From: Amycolatopsis sp. EV170708-02-1
GTDB lineage: Bacteria; Actinomycetota; Actinomycetes; Mycobacteriales; Pseudonocardiaceae
Assembly (NCBI RefSeq): GCF_022479115.1
Contig: NZ_CP092497.1
Location: 9,548,001 to 9,612,000, forward strand
DNA length: 64,000 bases
Reading direction: 5' to 3'
Shown here: piece by piece, positions 41,409 to 51,417 of the stretch
Layout of the letters: every line of letters begins with the position of its first letter
Numbering within the stretch: the stretch's first letter is position 1
The notes under the pieces: model-generated
What the model was told of the DNA's origin: nothing
Seen by the model: only the letters and a program-made list of their open reading frames with translations
Databases searched by the model: none
Made by a program: the position numbers and the translations under genes

Positions 41409-43249
41409 TCGCGCATGACGGCGAAGAAGAAGACGAGCGTGAGCTGGAATCCCTGCTGACGTTCATCAACGACTCCCGCGGATTCGATTTCACCGGCTAC
41501 AAGCGCACCTCGCTCGGGCGCCGGATCCGCAAGCGGATGCAGACCGTGAACTTCGAGAAGTACGCGGATTACCGCGATTTCCTGGAGAGCAACGCCGACG
41601 AGTTCCAAGAGCTCTTCAACACCATTCTGATCAATGTCACCGGCTTCTTCCGCGATCCGGCGGCATGGGACTATCTGCGGACTGTCGTCGTCCCCGGCTT
41701 GATCGACGAGGTGGGCCCGGACCAGGACATCCGGATCTGGAGCGCCGGATGTTCGAGCGGGGAGGAGGCGTACACCCTCGCGATCATCTTCGCCGAGCAT
41801 CTCGGTATCGAAGCCTGCACCAAACGGGTCAAGATCTACGGCACCGATGTCGACGAGGAGGCCCTGCGCGAGGCCAGGGCGGGGGTGTATTCCCTCAAGG
41901 CATTGGAAAAGCTTCCCGACGAGGTGAAGGCGAAGTATTTCGAACCGAACGGCGCTCTGTTCGCGTTTCGCCGCGACCTCCGCCGCAGGGTGATCTTCGG
42001 CAGGCACGACATCACCCGCGACGCCCCGATCTCGCGGGTCGATCTGCTCGTCTGCCGCAACACCCTGATGTATTTCAACGTCGAAGCGCAGACGAAGATC
42101 ATCGAGCGATTCCATTTCGCGCTCAACGAAGGCGGTCACCTTTTCCTCGGCAAGGCCGAGATGCTGCTCGCCGACGGTTCCCGGTTCGAGGTCACGGACA
42201 TGCGCAACCGCGTGTTCCGGATCCAATCCGGTGCGGGGGCGGCGAAGCCGGCGCGATCCGATCTCATGCCCGCTTCGGAGATGGGCCGGATCAACCGGCG
42301 TCAGGTGGTCGAACTGGCCTTGGCGTCCTCGCCGGATTCGGTGCTGGTGATCGACCGTGACGGCACGATCGTGTTGATCAACGGAGCGGCGAGGCTGCAG
42401 TTCGGGCTTTCCCCGGACAAGGTCGGCACGTCGTTCGGCGAGCTGGAGATCTCCTCGCGCCCGATCGACCTCGCGACCTTGGCAGGCCGGGCCCATTCCG
42501 AGCGCCGGAGCGTCCGGGTCGACGCCGTGCGGTGGGACAAAGGCGACGGCGAGGCACGGTACTTCGACGTCATCGTCAAACCCTTGCTCACCAGTGACGG
42601 CGAGGATCTCGGCGTCGCGATCACCCTCATCGACACCACCGAGGCCACCCGGCTCCAGCAAGAGGTCAAACGGGTGCAAGAGGACCTCGCGACGGCTTAC
42701 GCGGAACTCCAGTCGACCAACGCGGAACTGGAGACCGTCAACGAGGAACTCCAGTCGAGCATCGAGGAACTCGAGACGACGAACGAGGAACTCCAGTCCA
42801 CCAACGAAGAACTGGAGACCACCAACGAGGAACTCCAGTCGGGCAACGAAGAACTCGAAACCATGAACGAGGAACTGCGGATCCGCACCGCGGAGCTGGA
42901 CGAGGCGCGCACCTTCCTCGAAGGGGTGCTGTCCAGCGTCGCCGCCGGAGTGGTCGTGCTCGACAGCGATCTCCTGGTGCGCAGCTGGAACCGCGGCGCC
43001 GAGGACCTGTGGGGGATGCGCGCGGACGAGGTCTACCGCACGGATTTCTTCACCCTCGATTTCGGCCTGCCGACCGACGGGCTTCGCGACATGGTCGAGA
43101 TCTGCAACGAGACCGGGCATCGCGCCCTCCCGGTCGAGACCGACGCGGTGGACCGGAAGGGCAGGCCCTTCACCGCCTCCGTCAGCTGTTCGCCGTTGGG
43201 CGGGCCGGGAAGTGGCGTCGTGCTGCTGATGGAGAAGCGGCGGGAATGA
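41405..43249 (+). CDS. CheR-type methyltransferase fused to PAS domains through a heptad coiled coil
   Basis: 614 residues. CheR N-terminal helical domain (~15-75), SAM domain with IRIWSAGCSSGEEAYTLAI (~113-131), KIYGTDVDEEAL and DLLVCRNTLMYFN (~220). A first PAS domain at ~305-415 (PDSVLVIDRDGTIVLINGAA), a long coiled coil of about nine heptads (~420-495, ELQSTNE/ELETTNE alternating), and a second PAS at ~500-605 (GVVVLDSDLLVRSWNRGAEDLWG). No kinase domain. GTG start within the upstream cheB stop. Sensor with methyl-transfer output is the probable role. The 3' end overlaps the convergent ANTAR gene by 68 bp. Confidence 0.92.
   Translation: MIAHDGEEEDERELESLLTFINDSRGFDFTGYKRTSLGRRIRKRMQTVNFEKYADYRDFLESNADEFQELFNTILINVTGFFRDPAAWDYLRTVVVPGLIDEVGPDQDIRIWSAGCSSGEEAYTLAIIFAEHLGIEACTKRVKIYGTDVDEEALREARAGVYSLKALEKLPDEVKAKYFEPNGALFAFRRDLRRRVIFGRHDITRDAPISRVDLLVCRNTLMYFNVEAQTKIIERFHFALNEGGHLFLGKAEMLLADGSRFEVTDMRNRVFRIQSGAGAAKPARSDLMPASEMGRINRRQVVELALASSPDSVLVIDRDGTIVLINGAARLQFGLSPDKVGTSFGELEISSRPIDLATLAGRAHSERRSVRVDAVRWDKGDGEARYFDVIVKPLLTSDGEDLGVAITLIDTTEATRLQQEVKRVQEDLATAYAELQSTNAELETVNEELQSSIEELETTNEELQSTNEELETTNEELQSGNEELETMNEELRIRTAELDEARTFLEGVLSSVAAGVVVLDSDLLVRSWNRGAEDLWGMRADEVYRTDFFTLDFGLPTDGLRDMVEICNETGHRALPVETDAVDRKGRPFTASVSCSPLGGPGSGVVLLMEKRRE
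42704..42892 (+). repeat. Coding 21-bp tandem repeats in the CheR-PAS coiled coil
   Basis: Nine consecutive 21-bp units, beginning GAACTS, at 42704, 42725, 42746 and so on to 42872. They encode heptads ELQSTNx/ELETTNx alternately. Conserved at the DNA level, so recombination could change coiled-coil length. Confidence 0.8.
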
Positions 43250-43958
43250 GGTCGCCGCCTTGGGGGAGTAGGTCTGCGACCGTCAGCCGCCTGCTCATCA
43301 GCCGTTCGGCGAGGTCGCCGATCCGCATGTTGTGCCCGCGGGCGTATCGCCGCAGCACCCGGAACGCGGCCTCGGGGCTGACTTCCAGCCTGGCCGACAG
43401 CAATCCCTTGGCCTGCTCGATGATCACCCGGCTCGACAGCGCCCCCTGCAGTTGCCGTGAGGTCGTGGTCAGCCCGGCGATCGTCCGGTGGTTGAGCATG
43501 GCGATCGTCGCGACGTCGGCGAGCGCGCTCGCGATCTTCAGATCGGCCGACGGCAACGGTTCGGTTTCCGTGGTCAGGATCGTCACCGCGCCGAGCAGGT
43601 CTTCGCGGCGGCTGAACGGGAACGCGTGCGCCGACCGGTAGCCGAGGGAAAGCGCGGCGGGAGCCAGCCTGCTCCAGCGTGAGGTCGCTTCGTCGAGGCG
43701 CACGTTGACGACCGGCTCACGGCTTGCCCGGCTGTCGACGCCCGGTCCTTCCTCGGCGACGAGCTCGCCGAGCCGTTCGTCGGTGTCCACCACGACCGGA
43801 CGGTCGCCGACGGTGGTCAGGTGCACCGACGACGAGTCGATCAGCTGGGTGTAGCGATCCGCCACACAGAGCCAATAACTCGCCGGATCGAGCGCGGGGG
43901 CGAGAGTGTCCGCCAGCTCCACCAACGTGTCGGCGACCCATTTTTCGCGGTTCCGCAT
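43182..43958 (-). CDS. GAF-ANTAR regulator
   Basis: 258 residues. GAF-like sensor domain (~5-160; VVVDTDERLGELVAEEGPGVDS, LLGAVTILTTET) and C-terminal ANTAR domain (~170-225; QLQGALSSRVIIEQAKGLLSARLEVSPEAAFRVLRRYARGHNMRIGDLAERLM). ANTAR proteins bind paired RNA hairpins and prevent termination. The last ~20 residues (AASPSAARRHFPARPTANS) fall in the overlap with the CheR-PAS gene. Divergent from a second GAF-ANTAR-type protein 117 bp away. Confidence 0.92.
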   Translation of the reverse strand: MRNREKWVADTLVELADTLAPALDPASYWLCVADRYTQLIDSSSVHLTTVGDRPVVVDTDERLGELVAEEGPGVDSRASREPVVNVRLDEATSRWSRLAPAALSLGYRSAHAFPFSRREDLLGAVTILTTETEPLPSADLKIASALADVATIAMLNHRTIAGLTTTSRQLQGALSSRVIIEQAKGLLSARLEVSPEAAFRVLRRYARGHNMRIGDLAERLMSRRLTVADLLPQGGDLIPAASPSAARRHFPARPTANS

Positions 43959-44063
43959 CGAAATCGGCCTTCCTCGGGGCAGCCAACGCTAGTCCTCTCG
44001 ATGCGGTCACGGAAGCCGCGCCACTCAGCCATCCGGGTCACATCCGCGGGGCCGCGGCGGGCG

Positions 44064-44069
44064 TACGCT
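44064..44069 (+). promoter_or_regulatory. Leaderless -10 of the second GAF-ANTAR gene
   Basis: TACGCT, identical to the cheB-like -10, ends 6 nt before ATG at 44076. Confidence 0.5.
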
Positions 44070-44075
44070 CGCCTC

Positions 44076-44969
44076 ATGTGGGACGGCACCGGTGGCCGGT
44101 ACGACCAGTCGGCTCTGCGCAAACTGGTCGACGCCGCGCGAGGACGTGCGGATCGCGCGGCGGCGGTGGCCCTGCGGCACGAAATCCTGATGGAAACGGC
44201 CAGTGAGACCATGCGTCCGTTCCACCGGAGGATGGCGGAGCTGCACCGCGCCACCGAGAGCAGGCATCGTGCCACGGCCGATCTGCACGCGAGCTACGCC
44301 GCCGCGGTGAAAAACTGGGCGGCCGAGCCCAAAGGGCGGGAGGACATCCCGCCGCCGTTCATGACCGCGGTGGCCGAGACGTCCGGCGCCCGAAGCCTCG
44401 CGGTGACCTTGTTCGACGGCCCGGAGAGCGCGGCGGCGGTCGTCGTGTCCGATCCCGTCGCGGCGAAGGCGAACGACCTGGAGTACCTCTTCGGTGAGGG
44501 GCCGTCCTGGCGGACGTCCGGCGAGCCGGGCGTCTGCGGCGGGCGAGAGCTGTCGAGCAGGTGGCCCCGGTTCGGCCCCGCCGCACGGGAAATCGGTGTC
44601 CGGGCGGTGGTTTCGGCCAGGCTGGGACCGCGCGACGCGCCGCTGGGCACTCTCACCGCGTATCGGCCCGAGCCCGAACCGGACGCCGAGGTCGCCCGTT
44701 CGACGGAGCTGGTCGCCGAAGCCCTCACCGACACCGCGTTGCATCCGAGCACGCTGCTCGACGCCGACGACGGGCTTCCCGTCCATCCGTTGTTCGGCGA
44801 CGTGGACCGCCAGTGCGTGGTGCATCAGGCCACGGGAATGGTGATGACCACCCACGACTGCACCGCCCCGGACGCGCTCGCCCTCATCCGCGCGCATGCC
44901 TACACCCTGGACGAGAGCGTCTTCGAAGTCGCCAGGACCATTGTGAACCGGACGTCGACGCTCAGCTGA
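44076..44969 (+). CDS. GAF-ANTAR-type regulator, second copy
   Basis: 297 residues. N-terminal helical segment (~1-75, RGRADRAAAVALRHEILMETASETMRPFHRRMAELHRATESRHR), GAF-like domain (~90-225, VTLFDGPESAAAVVVSDPV, YLFGEGPSWRTSG) and a C-terminal ANTAR-like domain (~240-297: QCVVHQATGMVMTTHDCTAPDALALIRAHAYTLDESVFEVARTIV). The ANTAR domain has shortened final helices compared with the neighbour, so RNA binding is less certain. The GAF domain may bind a small ligand. Overlaps the convergent membrane gene by 8 bp. Confidence 0.85.
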   Translation: MWDGTGGRYDQSALRKLVDAARGRADRAAAVALRHEILMETASETMRPFHRRMAELHRATESRHRATADLHASYAAAVKNWAAEPKGREDIPPPFMTAVAETSGARSLAVTLFDGPESAAAVVVSDPVAAKANDLEYLFGEGPSWRTSGEPGVCGGRELSSRWPRFGPAAREIGVRAVVSARLGPRDAPLGTLTAYRPEPEPDAEVARSTELVAEALTDTALHPSTLLDADDGLPVHPLFGDVDRQCVVHQATGMVMTTHDCTAPDALALIRAHAYTLDESVFEVARTIVNRTSTLS

Positions 44970-45555
44970 CGCCGAGCCTTTCGTACGCCTCGACGGCGGC
45001 TTTCGGGTCGTCCGCCTGGAACTTCACGACGCGGACGGTCTCGGTCGCGCCGAGCGGCCGGGTCACCGTGATCGGCTCGCGCAGTTCGGCGATCAGGTTC
45101 GTCTCGTAGAAGTTGTCGTGGCTGAGCCAGGTTCCGTCGCGGAACTTCTGTGCCTTGCGCGGGTCGTGGCTCTCCTTCACCTGCCGCAGCGCGGCGATGT
45201 TCTCCCTCGGGATCCGCACGTCGTAGAACGAGCTGTAGCGCACCCGCACCTCGCGCGAGGAGATCACATGCGGCCGGACGACGGTGCCGGCGTAGATCCC
45301 GAACACCAGCAGCGCCGAGTACACGCCGAGGACGAGCAGCAGGACGTCGACGACGATGCCGAAGTCGATCAGCCAGAAGAGCCCGGCTTCGACGGCGCTC
45401 ACCACCGCCAAGACGACGAAGATCGGCTTGCCTCCGGAGCCGTACGGCACCGCGACGGCGTCCCCGTCGATTCCGTCCGTCCGGCGGCTGCAGTACAGCC
45501 AGAGGCCGGCCATCGTGCGTGATTCGTTGCGGATCAGCGCGCGAAATGCCCCCAT
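44962..45555 (-). CDS. Membrane protein with C-terminal PH-like domain
   Basis: 197 residues. A soluble N-terminus, two TM helices (~46-66 and ~70-92, FVVLAVVSAVEAGLFWLIDFGIVVDVLLLVLGVYSALLVFGI) and a C-terminal beta-rich domain (VRPHVISSREVRVRYSSFYDVRIPRENIAALRQV..., VRVVKFQADDPKAAVEAYERLG) resembling bacterial PH-like membrane proteins. Function unknown. Start ATG at 45555 has TAACCT 6 nt upstream, again leaderless. Confidence 0.75.
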   Translation of the reverse strand: MGAFRALIRNESRTMAGLWLYCSRRTDGIDGDAVAVPYGSGGKPIFVVLAVVSAVEAGLFWLIDFGIVVDVLLLVLGVYSALLVFGIYAGTVVRPHVISSREVRVRYSSFYDVRIPRENIAALRQVKESHDPRKAQKFRDGTWLSHDNFYETNLIAELREPITVTRPLGATETVRVVKFQADDPKAAVEAYERLGVS

Positions 45556-45561
45556 GTCCCC

Positions 45562-45567
45562 AGGTTA
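45562..45567 (-). promoter_or_regulatory. Leaderless -10 of the PH-like membrane protein gene
   Basis: TAACCT on the minus strand ends 6 nt before the ATG. Confidence 0.45.
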
Positions 45568-46404
45568 GCGATCGAACCCGGTCAGCAGCTTCACCGCGTC
45601 GGCGGATCCCGGGTCCTTCGGGGTGTAGATCTCCAGCCGGTGGTCGGGACTGTCGGGCTGGAGCCACACCTGGTAGTCGACGCCGAGCGTGCCGACCGTC
45701 GGATGCCGCAACCACAGGGCGCCGACGGTGCAGTCGGCGACGTCGCCGGTCGCCCAGAGCCTCGCGAATTCGTCGCTGCGCATGGTCAATTCGCCGATGA
45801 GTGCGGCGAGGCGCGCGTCGGTGGGGTAGCGACCGGCGGTCAACCGCAGATAGGCGACATGGATCGGGGCCAGTTCGGCACGGTTCCGGTGCAGCTCGCG
45901 GGTGAGCGGGTCGAGGAAGAACATCCGGGGCAGCGACGGCCGCCGTTCCGGATCCTTCGGCGCGTCGAAGTCGAGATGTTCGGCCATGAGCGAGTGCCCG
46001 CCGTGGTTCCACGCGAGCACGTCGCCGCGACGGCCGAAGACGAGCGCGGGCACGGTCTCGCCGAGGTTCTCCAGCAGCGCGAGCACCCGGGGATGCGGTT
46101 CTTCCGGGCCTGGGTCGGACATCTTCGGAAGCGAGGACCGCCGGGCGAGGTTGTGCAGGTGCGTGGTTTCGACGTCGTCGAGCCGCAGCGCGCGGGCGAG
46201 CGCGTCGAGCACCTGCTGTGAAGCGGTCTCGGCCAGGCCCTGTTCAAGCCGCGTGTAGTACCCGGCGCTCACCCCGGCGAGCTGGGCGAGCTCCTCGCGG
46301 CGCAGCCCGGGCACGCGGCGGGAGGTGCCGTAGGTGCGCAGGCCGATCTCGGCGGGAGTCACCCGGTCACGACGGCTTTTGAGGTAAACGCCGAGGCTTT
46401 CCAT
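45565..46404 (-). CDS. XRE-family regulator with MmyB-like ligand-binding domain
   Basis: 279 residues. HTH ~1-85 (LGVYLKSRRDRVTPAEIGL...VPGLRREELAQLAGVSAGYYTRLEQG), then the MmyB-like PAS-related domain (VPALVFGRRGDVLAWN, ...GALWLRHPTVGTLGVDYQVWL, DHRLEIYTPKDPGSADAVKLL). Such regulators sit next to MFS exporters or oxidoreductases they control; here the divergent neighbour is an MFS transporter. ATG at 46404 has a TAGGCT -10 7 nt upstream and GGAGG in the same gap. Confidence 0.93.
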   Translation of the reverse strand: MESLGVYLKSRRDRVTPAEIGLRTYGTSRRVPGLRREELAQLAGVSAGYYTRLEQGLAETASQQVLDALARALRLDDVETTHLHNLARRSSLPKMSDPGPEEPHPRVLALLENLGETVPALVFGRRGDVLAWNHGGHSLMAEHLDFDAPKDPERRPSLPRMFFLDPLTRELHRNRAELAPIHVAYLRLTAGRYPTDARLAALIGELTMRSDEFARLWATGDVADCTVGALWLRHPTVGTLGVDYQVWLQPDSPDHRLEIYTPKDPGSADAVKLLTGFDR

Positions 46405-46411
46405 GCCTCCG

Positions 46412-46417
46412 AGCCTA
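46412..46417 (-). promoter_or_regulatory. -10 of the XRE regulator gene
   Basis: TAGGCT ends 7 nt before the ATG; the gap also contains GGAGG, so either a leaderless or a very short leader is possible. Confidence 0.45.
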
Positions 46418-46436
46418 AGTACTTCGCCCGCCGCGT

Positions 46437-46459
46437 GGGTGTACCCGCGAGGTGTACCC
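46437..46459. promoter_or_regulatory. Candidate operator of the XRE regulator
   Basis: GGGTGTACCC (46437-46446, nearly palindromic) and GGTGTACCC again at 46451-46459, 13 bp apart, midway between divergent regulator and exporter genes. Confidence 0.5.
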
Positions 46460-46507
46460 ATGGCACGGGGATGGCTGCTCCCTCGAAGCCGGTACAGCGT
46501 CGAGGGC

Positions 46508-47968
46508 ATGACACGACAGCACACCCGGGCCTGGTTCGGCCTACTGGTGATCCTCTGCCCGGTGTTCCTGGTCTCGATGGACGGATCGATCCTGTTCCTC
46601 GCGATGCCCAGGATCGGCCAAGCGCTCACTCCCACGGCCGATCAGGCGTTGTGGATCCTGGACGTCTACGGTTTCGCGGTCGGCTCGCTGCTGATCGCGT
46701 TCGGCGCCATCGGCGACCGGTACGGACGGCTGAAGCTGCTGATGATCGGCTCCGCCGTGTTCGGCCTCGGCTCGGCGGGCGCGGCCTTCGCGCCGAATCC
46801 GGAAACGCTCGTCTTCTTCCGCGCGCTGATGGGGCTGGCGGGTGCGACGCTGCTGCCGTCCGCGCTCGCCGTGCTGAGCGAACTCTTCCCCGATCCGCGG
46901 CGGCGGGCGCGTGCCATCGGGATCTTCGCGGCCGCGTTCGCCGCCGGTTTCGCGATCGGCCCGGTCGTCGGCGGGGTCCTGCTGGAGCGATACCCGTGGG
47001 GCTCGGTCTTCCTGGTCAACCTGCCGGTGATCGCGGTGTTCCTGGCGCTCGCGCCGGTGCTGCTGCGCGAGGTGCGGGCGACCGGGAAAGGCCGGGTCGA
47101 CGTGCTGAGCGTGGCGCTCTCCGCCGCCGGCCTCCTGCTGGCGATCTACGGGATCAAGCACGCGGCCGCCGACGGTCTCTCCGTGTTCGCGGTCTCCACC
47201 GGGATCACCGGCGCCGCGCTGCTGACGTGGTTCGTCCGGCGGCAGCGAGGGCTGGAGCAGCCGCTGATCGAGTTCTCCCTGTTCCGCGACCGTGTCTTCA
47301 CGGTCGCGATCGTCACCGGGCTGGTGCCGCTCGCCGCGTGGTCGGCGGCCGCGTACCTGTCGGGTATCCACCTGCAGTCCGTGCTCGGACTGCCCGTCCT
47401 GCACGCGGCGCTGCTGGCGCTGCCCGGCGCGGCCGTCCTCACGATCATGTGCGTCGTCACGCCCGCGCTGGTCGACCGCGTCGGCAAGCGGACGGCGCTG
47501 GTCGCCTGCCATTTCTCCATCGCCGCCGGGCTGGCGCTGCTGCTGATGACCGGCGTCACCGGCGGGGCGGGCTGGTACGTCGCGTCGACGGTGGTCGCCG
47601 GGATCGGCTACGGCATCTCGTTCAGCGTGGTGGCCGACACGGCCGTCGCGGCGGTGCCCTCCGAACGGGCGGGAGCCGCGGGCGCCATCGCCGAGACGAG
47701 CAACGAGATCGGCAACGCGCTGGGGATCGCGCTCATGGGCTCGCTCGCCGCGCTGGTGTTCCGCCTGACGGGCCCGGACGTCGCGCCCACCCTCGGCGAA
47801 ACCCTCGATATCGCGCCTGCGGCCGCTCTTGACGCGAAGGAGGCTTTCGTCGCCGGCCTGCACACCGCCGTCGCGGTGCTCAGCCTGCTGCACGTCGGGC
47901 TAGGGGCTCTCGCTCTGCGATGGCTCCCTCACTCGGAGAAGGCGCTCGTGCCCCAGGCGTCGGCGTAG
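46508..47968 (+). CDS. MFS drug/proton antiporter (DHA2, 14 TM)
   Basis: 486 residues with about 14 hydrophobic helices. Motif A-like GDRYGRLKLLMIG between TM2 and TM3, motif C GFAIGPVVGGVLLERYPWGSVFLVNLPV, and motif D1 SMDGSILFLAMPRI in TM1 are typical of EmrB/QacA-type exporters. Likely removes a toxic compound sensed by the divergent XRE regulator. ATG at 46508; the upstream open frame crosses the operator and is rejected. The end overlaps the nitroreductase gene by 40 bp. Confidence 0.93.
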   Translation: MTRQHTRAWFGLLVILCPVFLVSMDGSILFLAMPRIGQALTPTADQALWILDVYGFAVGSLLIAFGAIGDRYGRLKLLMIGSAVFGLGSAGAAFAPNPETLVFFRALMGLAGATLLPSALAVLSELFPDPRRRARAIGIFAAAFAAGFAIGPVVGGVLLERYPWGSVFLVNLPVIAVFLALAPVLLREVRATGKGRVDVLSVALSAAGLLLAIYGIKHAAADGLSVFAVSTGITGAALLTWFVRRQRGLEQPLIEFSLFRDRVFTVAIVTGLVPLAAWSAAAYLSGIHLQSVLGLPVLHAALLALPGAAVLTIMCVVTPALVDRVGKRTALVACHFSIAAGLALLLMTGVTGGAGWYVASTVVAGIGYGISFSVVADTAVAAVPSERAGAAGAIAETSNEIGNALGIALMGSLAALVFRLTGPDVAPTLGETLDIAPAAALDAKEAFVAGLHTAVAVLSLLHVGLGALALRWLPHSEKALVPQASA

Positions 47969-48525
47969 GCGAATTCAGCCAGGGGAACCCGCTCGCGCGG
48001 TGCCTTCTCGCGCTCGATCCGCCAGTCCTCTTCGAGCACCGACGGGTCCGCGGGGTGGCCGACCGCGATGGCGACCTTGGGGACGACGTCGTCGGGGAGA
48101 CCGAAGAAGTCCTTCGCCGCCTCGGCGGAGAAGCCTGCCATCTGGTGCGCGATCAGGCCGAGGTCGACGGCCTGGAGCACGAGGTTCTCGCTCGCCAGCC
48201 CCAGCCCGTACTCGGCGTACGGGACGTCGCCCTTCTCGTTCGTGGTCACCATCACGCCGATCAGCAGCAGCCCGGCGCGATGGGCCCACGCGCGGTTGCC
48301 CGAGTTGAGCGTCGAGAGGATGCGGTCGAACGACGGCGTGCCCCGAAGGCCGACCAGGTAGCGGGCGGGCTGGGTGTTGCCGAACGACGGCGCCCAGCGC
48401 GCCGCTTCGAGCAGCGCGCGGAGCTGGTCTTCGGACACCGTGGCGGCCTCGTCGTAGGCGCGCGGGCTCCAGCGGTGGGCCAGGATCGACGCGATCGGGG
48501 TACTTGTGTCGGCTGGTTTGTGCAC
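47929..48525 (-). CDS. Nitroreductase-family flavoprotein
   Basis: About 198 residues from GTG at 48525. FMN-binding start HRWSPRAYDE, middle LLEAARWAPSFGNTQPARYLVG, YGLGLASENLVLQAVDLGLIAHQMAGFS and end VAIAVGHPAD. This is the oxygen-insensitive nitroreductase fold, probably an FMN dimer using NAD(P)H. The frame is open to 48612, but a TATCTT -10 lies 8 nt before 48525 and no ribosome site precedes the longer starts. Substrate unknown. Confidence 0.88.
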   Translation of the reverse strand: MHKPADTSTPIASILAHRWSPRAYDEAATVSEDQLRALLEAARWAPSFGNTQPARYLVGLRGTPSFDRILSTLNSGNRAWAHRAGLLLIGVMVTTNEKGDVPYAEYGLGLASENLVLQAVDLGLIAHQMAGFSAEAAKDFFGLPDDVVPKVAIAVGHPADPSVLEEDWRIEREKAPRERVPLAEFAYADAWGTSAFSE

Positions 48526-48533
48526 GGCTAGGG

Positions 48534-48539
48534 AAGATA
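48534..48539 (-). promoter_or_regulatory. Candidate leaderless -10 of the nitroreductase gene
   Basis: TATCTT ends 8 nt before GTG at 48525, which favours that start. Confidence 0.35.
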
Positions 48540-48725
48540 CAGCGGAGCGAAGCTCCTCGTTTGAGGGTGGCGGCGGGGGCATGGATGGATAACAAGGGGT
48601 GCTCTCCGTCACTAAAGTGAAAGGCCTCCGACTATTTCGTTGGTGTTAAGGAAGATTTACTTCCAGGAGTCCTCGAAGTGGTGGTCAGGACCACTTACGA
48701 GGGTGGCGGGCGTGCGTGACCCCGG

Positions 48726-48799
48726 TAGGCTTTCGCCCAAATAAGGGACGCGGGGGCTCCTCGGTGCCCACGAGGAGCACGCCCGGCCCGTCGAGGAGG
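48726..48799 (+). promoter_or_regulatory. lysC leader with repeated Shine-Dalgarno hairpin
   Basis: TAGGCT (48726-48731) is a candidate -10. In the leader, GCTCCTCG (48756-48763) pairs with CGAGGAGC (48771-48778). The lysC ribosome site CGAGGAGG (48792-48799) repeats the 3' arm almost exactly, so it could replace it in the pairing and be hidden. A two-state leader is possible. No lysine riboswitch core was recognised. Confidence 0.45.
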
Positions 48800-48806
48800 T
48801 TCGGGC

Positions 48807-51112
<2,306 letters not shown>

Positions 51113-51120
51113 CCCGGCGT

Positions 51121-51173
51121 GCAAGGAACGGTCCTTTCCTCGCGAATTTCGCAAGGAACGGACCGTTCGTTGC
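51121..51173 (+). terminator. Hairpin after asd (GCAAGGAACGG family)
   Basis: GCAAGGAACGGTCC (51121-51134) pairs with GGACCGTTCGTTGC (51160-51173) with one mismatch. GCAAGGAACGG is also repeated directly at 51151. Confidence 0.65.
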
Positions 51174-51248
51174 GTCCGCTGGTCCTCTGACACCCGCGTT
51201 CAGGGGCAGCGCCGACCGTGTCCCAGGTGCCTTCAGACGGACGGCACG

Positions 51249-51399
51249 CGTGACTGCCGGGACGACGCGCGTGATCAGACGGACGACACGTGTGTCCAGG
51301 CGGACGACTCGCGGCGGAGCGGCCGCGCACGTGTGCCGTCCGTCCAGTCACGTGTGCCGTCCGTCTGATCACACGTGCCGTCCACCCAGTCACGCGACG
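51249..51399. repeat. 21-bp phased inverted array, element 4
   Basis: Left boxes CGTG or variants at 51249, 51270, 51291 and 51312 (unit CACGCGTGACTGCCGGGACGA-like); inverted right boxes CGTCC at 51337, 51358 and 51379. All steps 21 bp. Centre CTCGCGG...CCGCG (~51310-51328). Lies between the convergent asd and 51418 genes; no gene in this 300-bp stretch. Confidence 0.8.
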
Positions 51400-51417
51400 G
51401 GGCGGCTCCTGAACGCC

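Noticed and set aside
48613..48806. Lysine riboswitch before lysC
   Set aside because: The conserved lysine-aptamer core could not be recognised in about 190 nt; only a simple hairpin is visible.
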